NCBI GenBank assembly: GCA_016713425.1
Contig: JADJPE010000005.1
Span: 4,810,501-4,874,500 of the forward strand
Length of the DNA stretch: 64,000 nt
Reading direction: 5' to 3'
DNA from: Deltaproteobacteria bacterium
GTDB taxonomy: Bacteria; Myxococcota; Kuafuiibacteriia; Kuafuiibacteriales; Kuafuiibacteriaceae
In this document: positions 33,610 through 42,188 of the stretch, piece by piece
How the letters are laid out: each line of letters opens with the position of its first letter
Numbering within the stretch: the first letter of the stretch is position 1
Program-made: the position numbers and the translations under genes
The notes under the pieces: model-generated
Databases searched by the model: none
Seen by the model: only the letters and a program-made list of their open reading frames with translations
What the model was told of the DNA's origin: nothing

Positions 33610-35825
33610 AGACCGCGAACCCCGAGTGCCAGGCTTCAGCGTCCAACGGGGACGTGGCCTTGGACGAGGTCCAGGCGCGATGGTATCGGGCGCTCGTGGA
33701 GGGCTTCGTTCAGGCCGGCGTGGTCGACGTGATCGTGAGTCCAGGATCTCGCTCGACGCCGATGGTGCTGGCGCTGGGCGAACGTTCTGAGCTCAGGCTT
33801 CATGGCGTACACGATGAGCGGTCGGCTGCCTTCTTCGCGCTTGGGCAGGCGCGCATGACCTTGCGGCCATCACTTTTTGTGTGCACGTCGGGCACGGCGG
33901 GTGCGCACGCTCTCCCCGCGGTCATGGAAGCCTCGGCGGCGCACGTGCCGCTTCTTGTTCTGACGGCGGATCGCCCCTGTGCGCTCCATTATTCGGGCGC
34001 GCCGCAGACGATCGACCAGCGCGATCTTTTCGGACATCATGTGCGTCAGTTTTTCGAGGCGGGTGCGCCGGAAGGACGGCCGCTGGCGCTTCGCGCGATT
34101 CGTCGGCTGGCGATCGAGGCGTATGTCCGGGCGCTTTCACCCGTGCCCGGACCGGTGCACGTCAACGCCCGGGCGCAGAAGCCTCTCGAGTTCGATGTTC
34201 GTGCCGACGACGTTCATGCCAACGAGGCATGCGCCAACGACGTTCGTGCCGACGACGTTCGTGCCGACGGGCTTTGCGCCAACGAGGCTTGCAACGAGGC
34301 TGGGCGTTGGGGATCGGCTCGCCCGCAGAGGGGGACCTTCGTTGGCGTTCCCGTGATGAGTGCGCGGGACGACGCGATTTCGCAGCTTTCGGCGCTCGTT
34401 GCGGGCGCGCGACGAGGGCTCGTGGTGGCCGGGCCTCTGCCTGTGATGAGCGCGGATGAGCGCGAAGACGTCCACCTGTTCTTGGCGCGCACGGGCTTCC
34501 CTTTGCTGTCGGAAGCTTCGAGTCAGCTTCGATTCCGAGCTTCCGACTCGGCTTCGGACTCCGCGTCGACGTGCACGAGGTTGGGCAAGTCTGGAGCTGG
34601 CGCGTCTGGTGCGACGTTAGGCGACGCGGTCCGAATCGATGGCTTCGACGCGATCGTGCGATCGTCCACGTTTACGCGATCGCACGAGCCCGATCTCATC
34701 CTGCAGCTCGGTGCCGCGCCGACTTCGTCTTCGCTTTCGAGCTATCTTTCGCAGTCGATCGGGGCGCGAAGGGTCGTCGTGACGCCCCACGGTTGGCCAG
34801 ATCCAGAGAGTCAAGCGGACGCACTGGTTCTGGCCCCGGTGGGCTCGACGCTCCGGCGCATCGTGGAACGGCTTGATCGGCTTGATCTCGTCGGATGCGC
34901 CGACCGGCAGCCTGCCGAGGCGTCCTCGGACATCATGAAGGCTCGGGCGGCGTGGGCCGTAGCTTGGCGGGACGCGAACGAGCGGGTTTGGGCCGCAATC
35001 GACGCCGCGCTCGTGGGTGATTGCGCCGACAAGCCCAGCAAGCCCAGCAAGGCCGATCACTCGGGCGGCTCCGGCGGCCTCGATGTCCCCGAGGTCCCCG
35101 AAGTCCCCGAAGTCTCCGAAGTCTCCGAAGTCTCTGGTTTCGTCGATGGCGTCCCTGGCGTCGATGGCGTACCTGGCGCCGACGCCTGGCTCGAGCTTCG
35201 AGCCGTGCGCGCCGTCCTTTCGTCGGTGCCGGAAGGCGGGGTCCTCATGTTAGGCAACAGCCTGCCGATCCGCCATGTCGATGGCGTCGTGCGGGCGTCG
35301 ACGGTGCGTCCGTTGCGCGCGGTTCTCTCGCAGCGTGGCGTGAACGGGATCGACGGTTTGATTTCGGGCGCGGCGGGTGCAGCATGGGCTGCGGGTCGTC
35401 CGCTGGCCCTGGTTCTGGGTGATGTCTCCTGCCTGCATGATGTCTCGGGCTTGCTTGCCGCGCAGAAGGTCAAGACGCCTCTTGTCCTTGTTGTGCTCAA
35501 CAACGGCGGGGGTCGCATCTTTGAGCAGCTTCCGGTTCGCGCTTTGCCGCTCTCGGAGGCTGTTTGGTCGTTGTTCACGACCCCTCACACGCTTGAGCTC
35601 GCGTCCGTCGCTCTGGCCTTGGGTGTGCGGGGACGAGCGGTCCAACGCCTCGATGCGCTCGTTCCGCTCCTTGAAGAGGCCTGGTCGTTTGACGGGGCCA
35701 CACTGGTCGAGGTTCAGCTCGGGGGACAGGGCGCGGCACCCGCCCGTTGGACGCGCGCTTTGGCAAGTAGGGTCGACTCTGCGTTGACCGGGACCGGTCA
35801 GGCGTCAAAGGATGGTCGCCCGTGA
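33606..35825 (+). CDS. menD: SEPHCHC synthase (MenD) with repeat-rich linkers
   Basis: Thiamine diphosphate enzyme joining isochorismate and 2-oxoglutarate. N-terminal VDVIVSPGSRSTPMVLALGE, TSGTAGAHALPAVMEAS and LTADRPCALHYSGAPQTIDQ; C-terminal LMLGNSLPIRHVD and ThDP motif ALVLGDVSCLHDVSGLL with VVLNNGGGRIFEQLP. At 739 aa it is about 150 longer than usual because of low-complexity insertions: Ala/Asp/Asn repeats (34195-34296), a Ser/Asp run (about 34540-34570) and a PEV/SEV run from 9-bp units (35085-35138). All sit between conserved blocks. ATGA and GTGA overlaps with neighbours. Confidence 0.93.
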   Translation: MKTANPECQASASNGDVALDEVQARWYRALVEGFVQAGVVDVIVSPGSRSTPMVLALGERSELRLHGVHDERSAAFFALGQARMTLRPSLFVCTSGTAGAHALPAVMEASAAHVPLLVLTADRPCALHYSGAPQTIDQRDLFGHHVRQFFEAGAPEGRPLALRAIRRLAIEAYVRALSPVPGPVHVNARAQKPLEFDVRADDVHANEACANDVRADDVRADGLCANEACNEAGRWGSARPQRGTFVGVPVMSARDDAISQLSALVAGARRGLVVAGPLPVMSADEREDVHLFLARTGFPLLSEASSQLRFRASDSASDSASTCTRLGKSGAGASGATLGDAVRIDGFDAIVRSSTFTRSHEPDLILQLGAAPTSSSLSSYLSQSIGARRVVVTPHGWPDPESQADALVLAPVGSTLRRIVERLDRLDLVGCADRQPAEASSDIMKARAAWAVAWRDANERVWAAIDAALVGDCADKPSKPSKADHSGGSGGLDVPEVPEVPEVSEVSEVSGFVDGVPGVDGVPGADAWLELRAVRAVLSSVPEGGVLMLGNSLPIRHVDGVVRASTVRPLRAVLSQRGVNGIDGLISGAAGAAWAAGRPLALVLGDVSCLHDVSGLLAAQKVKTPLVLVVLNNGGGRIFEQLPVRALPLSEAVWSLFTTPHTLELASVALALGVRGRAVQRLDALVPLLEEAWSFDGATLVEVQLGGQGAAPARWTRALASRVDSALTGTGQASKDGRP
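35085..35138 (+). repeat. 9-bp tandem repeat inside menD
   Basis: Six copies of a 9-bp unit of the form GTCCCCGAA / GTCTCCGAA encoding a PEV/SEV run in a linker of MenD. Confidence 0.9.
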
Positions 35826-36739
35826 CGTCGGCCATCCCTCACGTGTCGCCACATCGGCGCGCCGAGTCTGCTTGGCGATCATGGTGGTTGGCGGCCCGAC
35901 CCGCGACGTTGTGGGCGGCGGCCGTACCTGTCTTGGTCGGAACTTCAGTCGCCGTTGCGCTTTCGGGCTTTCGTTTGGTGGCGGCACTTTCGGCGCTCTT
36001 GGGTGCACTGGCCATCCAAGTGGGGACAAATTTTGCGAACGATGTCTTCGACTTTGAGAAGGGCGCGGACGACGACGATCGCCTCGGTCCGACCCGCGCG
36101 GTTCAAAGTGGGCTTCTGACCCCGCGCGACATGCGGGCGGGGATGTTGTGCGCTTTCAGCGCCGCGACCGTGTTCGGAAGCATCCTCGTCTTTATTGCGA
36201 GCCCGTGGGTCATTCTCATCGGGATCGTCTCGATCGCGATGGGGATCGCTTATACGGCCGGACCCTATCCGCTCGCCTATCTTGGTTTGGGGGATGTCTT
36301 CGTCTTTCTCTTCTTCGGATGTGTGGCCGTCGTCGGATCGGCCTACGTACAGGTCGGTGAGGTCCCGATGCTTGCGGTGTGGGCTTCGGTGCCGGTCGGT
36401 GCGTTGTCGACCGCGATCTTGGTTGTGAACAACCTTCGCGATCGAGAGACCGACGCTCGTGCGCGCAAGCTGACGCTTGCCGTGCGATTCGGATCCGGAT
36501 TCGCAAAGGCCGAGTATATTGCTTTGGTCGTGCTCGCGTATGCGGTGCCAGTCGGCCTGGTCGTGGCGCGCGAGGTCTCCGTTTTTGGTCTGTTGCCCAT
36601 TTTGAGCGTGCCGCTTGCCGTGCGCGGGGTCCGGGATGTTCTGACGCTCGAAGGCCGCCCGCTGAACGAGACGCTGGCGCGGACAGGTCAGCTGCTGCTG
36701 GCGTACGGCTCCTTGTTCTCCATCGGAGTGAACCTCTGA
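35822..36739 (+). CDS. menA: 1,4-dihydroxy-2-naphthoate polyprenyltransferase
   Basis: UbiA-superfamily membrane enzyme attaching the polyprenyl tail to DHNA. Motifs: ATLWAAAVPVLVGTSVA, the Mg-binding NFANDVFDFEKGAD and second Asp-rich NNLRDRETDARARKLTLAVR. About eight transmembrane segments in 305 aa. GTG start overlapping menD by GTGA. Confidence 0.94.
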   Translation: MTSAIPHVSPHRRAESAWRSWWLAARPATLWAAAVPVLVGTSVAVALSGFRLVAALSALLGALAIQVGTNFANDVFDFEKGADDDDRLGPTRAVQSGLLTPRDMRAGMLCAFSAATVFGSILVFIASPWVILIGIVSIAMGIAYTAGPYPLAYLGLGDVFVFLFFGCVAVVGSAYVQVGEVPMLAVWASVPVGALSTAILVVNNLRDRETDARARKLTLAVRFGSGFAKAEYIALVVLAYAVPVGLVVAREVSVFGLLPILSVPLAVRGVRDVLTLEGRPLNETLARTGQLLLAYGSLFSIGVNL

Positions 36740-36744
36740 GAATC

Positions 36745-37827
36745 GTGAAGCATCGGACCCGGCGTTATGCGCATCGCCTGGGACACGGTGTGGCCAATGC
36801 GCGTCATTCCTGGTCGATACGAGAAGGACTGATTCTCGAGCTCGAAACGCAGACGGGCCTCGTGGGGCAGGGCGAGGCCGCGCCTTTGCCTGGCCACTCG
36901 GTTGAGTCCCTCGATGAGGTCGAGGCGTCCCTGAACGCCCTTCGTTTCGAGCGACGGCTCGATGATGGATTCCCCGGCGGCGCGAAGGAAGGCATCTCGC
37001 GGTACATATCGGAGCTCGAGGGGCGCCTGCCGCCCTCAGCGGCGTTTGCGGTCGAGACCGCGCTCTTCGATCTCCTGGGGCATCATCATCGCGCGTCGGT
37101 CGCCGACTTGTTGAATGCCGCAAGCTCGGTCGAGACGGGGACGGCGACGCTCGTTCCGCGCTTGTCGGCCGATGATATGCGGACCATCGTTCGACGCGCG
37201 AGCCAGGAGGGCACGCGAACGTTCAAGCTGAAGGTTGGGGCGCTCGGTCTCGATGAGGATCTCGCCTTGGCAAGGATGCTGCGCGAGATCGCGGGCCCCT
37301 ACGCACGGATTCGCCTCGACGGAAATCAGTCCATCGCGCCAACAGATGTTGGCTCTTGGCTCGACCGTTCCTTTGGGATCGATCCCGAGTTCTTCGAGGA
37401 ACCGACGTCTCTCGACGGCCTTGAAGCGCTCGAAGAAAGCCCGGTGCCGCTTGCGATCGATGAATCGCTTCGCGAACCTGCGCGCGCGCTTTCGCTCCTC
37501 GATCGGAGTTGGCTCCGAGCCGTCGTGATCAAGCCCATGGTTCTGGGTGGGCTCCTTCCTGCCCTCGAGATCGCCAACATCGTTCGAGGCCAAGGTCTCG
37601 ACGTGGTTGTGAGCCACCTCTTCGATGGACCGGTCGCGCACGCGGCGGCCTCGTGCTTGGCGCTTTCGGTGGCTTCGGACGAGGTCGACGCGGGCCTTGG
37701 TCTTCACGATGCGCTCAGGGCGTGGCCGCAAGCTTTGTACGCGCACATCGACGGAGCGATCGTGCGTCGACCGGAGGCGGCCCCCTTTGGCCTCGGACTT
37801 CCGCGCGTTTTCGAGCTTCTCCGGTGA
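36745..37827 (+). CDS. menC: o-Succinylbenzoate synthase
   Basis: Enolase-superfamily dehydratase. Catalytic FKLKVGALGLDED with the KxK motif, metal ligands in IRLDGNQSI, FFEEPTS and LAIDESL, and a C-terminal Lys in VVIKPMVLGG. The GTG at 36745, 5 bp after menA, gives 360 aa with the family N-terminus; the much longer open frame upstream lies over menA and is rejected. menE overlaps its end by 4 nt. Confidence 0.92.
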   Translation: MKHRTRRYAHRLGHGVANARHSWSIREGLILELETQTGLVGQGEAAPLPGHSVESLDEVEASLNALRFERRLDDGFPGGAKEGISRYISELEGRLPPSAAFAVETALFDLLGHHHRASVADLLNAASSVETGTATLVPRLSADDMRTIVRRASQEGTRTFKLKVGALGLDEDLALARMLREIAGPYARIRLDGNQSIAPTDVGSWLDRSFGIDPEFFEEPTSLDGLEALEESPVPLAIDESLREPARALSLLDRSWLRAVVIKPMVLGGLLPALEIANIVRGQGLDVVVSHLFDGPVAHAAASCLALSVASDEVDAGLGLHDALRAWPQALYAHIDGAIVRRPEAAPFGLGLPRVFELLR

Positions 37828-39437
37828 GTCGGCTTTGGATCGATCGGCTTCGCGCGGGGGGCGAGGCCTTGGCCCTGGTGGACTGCGCGCGCTTCGAGGC
37901 CTCGGAGGACGCGATGGTGTCGGATGTCCGGACGGCTGCTCCGTGGCTCATCACCTATCGAGCCCTGGCGGATCGGGTCGAGGCGTTCATGGCGTCCATT
38001 TCGCGTTGTGGACTCGGACCGGGACCCGAACCCGAACCGGAACCCGGAACCGGGCGTGGCGCCGGCTCGGAGCCTGGCCCCGGGCACCGTGAAGACGAAG
38101 CTCGGATGGCGTGCGTAGCCGACGCCGCTTCGGATGCGATCGGCTTCGTCTTGGCCTGTCTTTCGAGTGATGTCGGCTGTCTCCTTCTTCATCCGCGTGC
38201 GAGCGCGGCCGAGCGAGCGCATGCCTTGTCCGTTGCACGGGCGGGATGGGTCTTCGAAGCGAACCACCTCGGCCGTGTGGCGTCTCCCGAGGACGAATGC
38301 AGCTCTCGCGATCCGAACCCCGTGCCGCGTCATGCGCACATTGTGGTGATGACTTCGGGCACGACAGGGCACTCCAAAGCGGCGGTTCTCACGGAATCCG
38401 CCCTGTTGGCCTCGGCGCGCGCGAGCGAAAGGAACCTAGGATGGAAGGCGGATGATCGGTGGCTCTTGTCGATGCCGCTGGCCCACGTCGGAGGTCTTTC
38501 GATCGTGCTCCGCTCGGTCTTGGCGGGACGCACGATCGTGTTGCCGTCGCGGCCGGCGCCGTTCGTGGCCGCGGACACGCTTCGGATTGTTCGTGAAGAG
38601 CGCGTCACTCTGCTGTCGGTCGTGCCGACGATGCTCAAGCGGCTTCTCGATGCCGAGCCGTCCGCGATGGCTCCGTCGTCGTTGCGAGCGGTCTTGGTCG
38701 GCGGAGCGCCGGCTTCAACGGCACTGATGCAGTGCGCGTCCGAACGGCGCTGGCCAGTTCTTGCGACCTACGGCCTGACGGAAGGCGCATCCTCGGTCAC
38801 GGTGCAGCCGTACGGGACGATGTGGTCCGAGGATGCGGGATCGGGCGTGCCGCTGTCGGACGTCGAAGTCTCGGTGCGCGATGGCCGCATCTTCATCCGA
38901 GGTCCGACGTTGTTCTCTGGATACCTTGGCTGCCCACCGCCCTTCGATGCTGAGGGGTGGTTCGACACCGCGGATCTCGGACGCCTCGGTCCCGGTGGCG
39001 TTCTCCACGTGTTGGGTCGCCGGATCGATCTGATTATCAGCGGGGGGGAGAACGTGTATCCCCGCGAGGTGGAAGCGGTTCTCGAAAGCACGGCGGTGGT
39101 CGAAGCCGCCGTCGTTTTTGGTGTGCCCGACCCCGAATGGGGGGAGGTCGTGGCGGCCGCGATTCTTCTCGCACGAGATGCCGATCTGACGCGAGATGCC
39201 GATCTGACGCGCAATGTCGATCTGACACGCAGCGTCGAGGCGGGGCAGGCCGGAGTCTCGCCGAGGGAGGCCGTCGATCTGGCCATGCGCGCGAATCTCG
39301 CACCGTTCAAACGGCCGAAACTCTGGGCGGTCTGCCGCGAGTTTCCGTGGACGGCGGGCGGTCAGAAGATCGACCGAGATGGCGTGAGGTCGCGTGCGCT
39401 TGGTGTCCTTCAGTGCGGCCCGTTGCCTTTGCTCTGA
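37824..39437 (+). CDS. menE: o-Succinylbenzoate-CoA ligase
   Basis: ANL-superfamily adenylating enzyme. P-loop HIVVMTSGTTGHSKAAVLTE, LATYGLTEGASSVTVQPYG, GWFDTADLGRLGPGG, GRRIDLIISGGENVYPREVE and the C-terminal catalytic Lys in TAGGQKIDRDG. The GTG at 37824 (GTGA overlap with menC) gives 537 aa; the open frame extends 315 bp into menC without similarity. Two repeat insertions: a PEPEPE run near 38024-38050 and three 18-bp units (39177-39230) encoding DADLTR. Confidence 0.92.
   Translation: MSRLWIDRLRAGGEALALVDCARFEASEDAMVSDVRTAAPWLITYRALADRVEAFMASISRCGLGPGPEPEPEPGTGRGAGSEPGPGHREDEARMACVADAASDAIGFVLACLSSDVGCLLLHPRASAAERAHALSVARAGWVFEANHLGRVASPEDECSSRDPNPVPRHAHIVVMTSGTTGHSKAAVLTESALLASARASERNLGWKADDRWLLSMPLAHVGGLSIVLRSVLAGRTIVLPSRPAPFVAADTLRIVREERVTLLSVVPTMLKRLLDAEPSAMAPSSLRAVLVGGAPASTALMQCASERRWPVLATYGLTEGASSVTVQPYGTMWSEDAGSGVPLSDVEVSVRDGRIFIRGPTLFSGYLGCPPPFDAEGWFDTADLGRLGPGGVLHVLGRRIDLIISGGENVYPREVEAVLESTAVVEAAVVFGVPDPEWGEVVAAAILLARDADLTRDADLTRNVDLTRSVEAGQAGVSPREAVDLAMRANLAPFKRPKLWAVCREFPWTAGGQKIDRDGVRSRALGVLQCGPLPLL
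39177..39230 (+). repeat. 18-bp tandem repeat inside menE
   Basis: Three copies of GATGCCGATCTGACGCGA with a few changes in the third, coding for DADLTR-type repeats in the C-terminal domain of MenE. Confidence 0.9.
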
Positions 39438-39451
39438 CGATCTCTTGGCCT

Positions 39452-40054
39452 CTAAGGGCCCAAGTATTTCTGGAATGCCGCGTGGGCCTCCGGCGGGATC
39501 GGAATCTTGGTGAACGATGTGCCGTCGACGAAGACGTGCACCGTCATCCCGGTGGCGCTCAGGATGGCCGTCGTCGCATCGGTCGCCGCATCGGTCGCCG
39601 CATCGGCTGCCGCATCGGTCGCCGCATCGGCTGCCGCATCGGTCGCCGCATCGGCTGCCGCATCGGTTGCCGTGGCGCTGACCGGGTTCGTGGACGCGCC
39701 CTCGTAGGCTGTGGCTTTGGCCTGCGTCGTGGGCTGACCGCGGAGCTTCTCGAGTCGATAGCGAAGTGTCATGCTCGAGTGTCCGAGCTGAAGCGAACTC
39801 AGGGTGGTTCGGATCTCATCGCCGCATCGAAGGGGCGTCTGATAGTCGGCTTCTGCGTGGACGATCGGGGTCATGAACGCCTTCTCGGCGAGAAGTCGCG
39901 GAAGCGGCAAGCCCGCGTCGGCGAGGAATGCTGCGTAGGCGTCGTGAAAGAACTCGAACACCCGGGCGAAGAATACGACGCCCGCGGGATCGCAGTCCTG
40001 AAATCGGACGATCGCACAGTGACTGAAGCGCGGCGCAGCGGCGGTTCGAATCAT
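39452..40054 (-). CDS. Hotdog-fold thioesterase, probable DHNA-CoA hydrolase
   Basis: 4HBT-type thioesterase. The catalytic block IVRFQDCDPAGVVFFARVFE with the active-site Asp is as in acyl-CoA and DHNA-CoA thioesterases of the YbgC group; YQTPLRCGDEI and SSMTLRYRLEKL follow. Being convergent with and 15 bp from menE, it is a good candidate for MenI. The C-terminal part is split by about 35 residues of ATDAAAD repeats (8 x 12 bp, 39576-39671), after which MTVHVFVDGTSFTKIPIP completes the fold. ATG 40054 gives 200 aa; ATG 40084 is an alternative. Substrate inferred from context. Confidence 0.72.
   Translation of the reverse strand: MIRTAAAPRFSHCAIVRFQDCDPAGVVFFARVFEFFHDAYAAFLADAGLPLPRLLAEKAFMTPIVHAEADYQTPLRCGDEIRTTLSSLQLGHSSMTLRYRLEKLRGQPTTQAKATAYEGASTNPVSATATDAAADAATDAAADAATDAAADAATDAATDATTAILSATGMTVHVFVDGTSFTKIPIPPEAHAAFQKYLGP
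39576..39671. repeat. 12-bp tandem repeat inside the thioesterase gene
   Basis: Eight copies of GCATCGGTCGCC / GCATCGGCTGCC on the plus strand. From the second copy onward the two variants alternate, giving a 24-bp higher-order repeat. On the coding (minus) strand it encodes an Ala/Asp/Thr run. Confidence 0.95.
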
Positions 40055-40104
40055 CGACAAGGTTCTTATCAGCGATCGCATCATGTGGCATCGTCTGCGG
40101 CGCA

Positions 40105-41196
40105 GTGGGAGACGCGGGGTTGATTCGGCAGGGGACACGAGCGCGGGCAGGGCGGCCGAATCAGGGCGTCCTGCTCATCAACCTGGGGACGCCCGACTCG
40201 GCGAGCGTACCGGACGTGAGGCGATACCTGCGTGAGTTCTTGTCAGATCCCCGGGTGCTGGACATGAATGCGGTGGGGCGGTGGCTGCTGCTCAATTTCG
40301 TTATTCTTCCGCGCCGTCCCGCGGCGTCCGCGCGGGCCTATCGGGAGATCTTTGGCCCCAACGGCTCGCCGCTGTTGGCCAACGGGCTTCTACTTCGCGA
40401 CGCGTTGAACGATCGATTCAGCCGCGAAGGCATCGTCGTCGAGCTCGGCATGCGATACGGGAATCCGTCGATTCGAGAGGCGCTCGAGAAGCTCTTGGCC
40501 GCCGATGTGGAGCGGATCTTTGTCGTTCCGTTGTTTCCGCAATACTCGTCCGCGGCGACCGGTTCGGCGGTCGAAGCGGTGTACCGCGCGGCGGGCCAGC
40601 TCTGGAACGTTCCGGCGTTGACCATCATGCCGGAGTTCTATGACGACCCCGGGTTTATTGAGGCGTTTACGGAGGTCGCGCGGCCGGTCATCGAGTCGAT
40701 CGACGCTGACCACGTGCTGTTGAGCTATCACGGCCTACCCGAAAGACAGGTTGCAAAGAGTGATCGGTCGGGCGCGCACTGTCTCAAGGCGGATGATTGT
40801 TGCCAGTCGGTGGGTGCCGCCAATCGGCACTGCTATCGTGCGCAGTGTTACGCGACGTCGCGTGCAGTGGCGGATGCCCTCGGACTCGCGCCGGATTCTT
40901 GGTCGGTTTCCTTCCAATCACGCCTGGGTCGTATCCCGTGGATAAAACCCTATACAGACGAGCACCTGCCCGAGCTTGCGCGTCGCGGCGTGAAGCGTTT
41001 GGCTGTGATGAGCCCCGCCTTTGTCGCCGACTGTCTCGAGACCTTGGAGGAGATCGCGATACGCGCCAAAGACCAGTGGTTGGCGTTAGGCGGGGAGTCC
41101 CTGGCGCTGGTGCCGTCGCTGAATGCGCATCCGGCCTGGGTCAAAGCGGTTGCGGCTTGGGTCCGTCGCACCTATCCCCCCCCAACGACGGCTTGA
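40105..41196 (+). CDS. hemH: Ferrochelatase with internal cysteine cluster
   Basis: Inserts iron into protoporphyrin IX, the last step of protohaem synthesis. GVLLINLGTPDSASVPDVRRYL, PLFPQYSSAATGSA and the catalytic His in LSYHGLPE are present; 363 aa from GTG. After HGLPE there is an insertion with Cys226, Cys232, Cys233, Cys243 and Cys248, fitting the in-domain [2Fe-2S] clusters reported for some ferrochelatases including Myxococcus. The start lies 50 bp from the divergent thioesterase. Confidence 0.93.
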   Translation: MGDAGLIRQGTRARAGRPNQGVLLINLGTPDSASVPDVRRYLREFLSDPRVLDMNAVGRWLLLNFVILPRRPAASARAYREIFGPNGSPLLANGLLLRDALNDRFSREGIVVELGMRYGNPSIREALEKLLAADVERIFVVPLFPQYSSAATGSAVEAVYRAAGQLWNVPALTIMPEFYDDPGFIEAFTEVARPVIESIDADHVLLSYHGLPERQVAKSDRSGAHCLKADDCCQSVGAANRHCYRAQCYATSRAVADALGLAPDSWSVSFQSRLGRIPWIKPYTDEHLPELARRGVKRLAVMSPAFVADCLETLEEIAIRAKDQWLALGGESLALVPSLNAHPAWVKAVAAWVRRTYPPPTTA

Positions 41197-41287
41197 ATTG
41201 GCCTTGGCTCCCGGCTATCGGATCGATGGCCGAGGCCGAAAACTGGCGGAGTGCGGCGGTTTTGGGCAAAGGGTAGAGGAGGACGTC

Positions 41288-41704
41288 ATGGGCGGCAACA
41301 ACTCGATCATCACCACTGTGTTGACCGTAGCGGTGCTGATTGCGGCCTGGGTCTGGGTCAGCCTCTACATCGCAAAGAGAACGCCTCTCAAGACGGGGCT
41401 CAAATATTTGTACGCGTTTTCGGTGGTTCCCGCGCTGGTTGTGTTCGCACCCGCGAGTTTCTACATCGCTTATTGGGCCTCGAAGGCGATGCTGCCTCTC
41501 CTCCGCGCGATCCCGCTGACGTTCCTCGGTTCGGCATCCGAACCGTTGCGGGTATCGTTTTCGCTCGCCGTTGCGCTCATTCTTTGTTCGTTCCTCCCCT
41601 GGCGACTCATGACTTGGAGCTACAAGAAACAGCTTAAAAAGCGCGAACATAAGGCTCTCAAGGAGCGCGCGGCCGCGCTCAAGGCGATGGTCTTCTCCGA
41701 CTAG
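41288..41704 (+). CDS. Small inner-membrane protein, unknown
   Basis: 138 aa from ATG with GAGGAGG 5 nt upstream, a near-ideal ribosome binding site. Three hydrophobic segments (IITTVLTVAVLIAAWVWVSL; the YAFSVVPALVVFAPASFYIA stretch; VSFSLAVALILCSFLPW) and a C-terminal basic helix (YKKQLKKREHKALKERA) that should lie in the cytoplasm. No family recognised. Follows hemH by about 90 bp. Confidence 0.75.
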   Translation: MGGNNSIITTVLTVAVLIAAWVWVSLYIAKRTPLKTGLKYLYAFSVVPALVVFAPASFYIAYWASKAMLPLLRAIPLTFLGSASEPLRVSFSLAVALILCSFLPWRLMTWSYKKQLKKREHKALKERAAALKAMVFSD

Positions 41705-41716
41705 CTGTTCCGAGGC

Positions 41717-42121
41717 GTGGACGAAGCACGCAACATGGCTTGCTGCGCGGCGATACTCAAATTCGAGATGTCGCAATCGCTGTCCACGCTTGGCTCGTCC
41801 GGGATCGAGGAGGACGCGCCGAACCGAGCTTTCTGGCTGATCGGTCGGTGGGTTACGGACACACTCGACCGTTGGCCTGCGGAACTGCGTTGGGCACCGG
41901 ACGATGAGATCGCCTCGGCGGTCGCGCGAGTCTTGATCGGTGACCCCGCCCATTCGGCGGCGCTTCGTCGGTTGACAGCGGTCAGTGCGAAGACGGCAAG
42001 CACGAAGACGGCAAGCGTGAAGACAGCAGGTCCGAAGACGCCGAGCGCGAAGGTGGTCAGACGAAGATCTGTTGTCCGCGCGAAGGCGATGGCGGTTCAC
42101 GTCCACCGTCACTCCGGGTGA
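41717..42121 (+). CDS. Small hypothetical protein with Lys/Thr/Ala repeat tail
   Basis: 134 aa from GTG (or ATG 41735). The N-terminal 90 residues look helical and folded (FWLIGRWVTDTLDRWPAELR, then DDEIASAVARVLIGDPAHSA); the tail repeats KTAS/KTAG units from roughly 12- to 15-bp DNA repeats (about 41985-42060) and is strongly basic. Third-position GC is high, supporting coding. No function recognised. Convergent with the GT9 gene. Confidence 0.5.
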   Translation: MDEARNMACCAAILKFEMSQSLSTLGSSGIEEDAPNRAFWLIGRWVTDTLDRWPAELRWAPDDEIASAVARVLIGDPAHSAALRRLTAVSAKTASTKTASVKTAGPKTPSAKVVRRRSVVRAKAMAVHVHRHSG

Positions 42122-42188
42122 TCGAAGCGCCACGCGTCGGACGAAGTTACGCTTCGAAACGCGATCGAAAATGCGGCTACCCTCATTG

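Noticed and set aside
36379..36744. Upstream extension of the menC frame
   Set aside because: It lies entirely over menA in another frame; family similarity starts only after GTG 36745.
37509..37823. Upstream extension of the menE frame
   Set aside because: It lies over menC; the GTGA overlap at 37824 gives the normal N-terminus.
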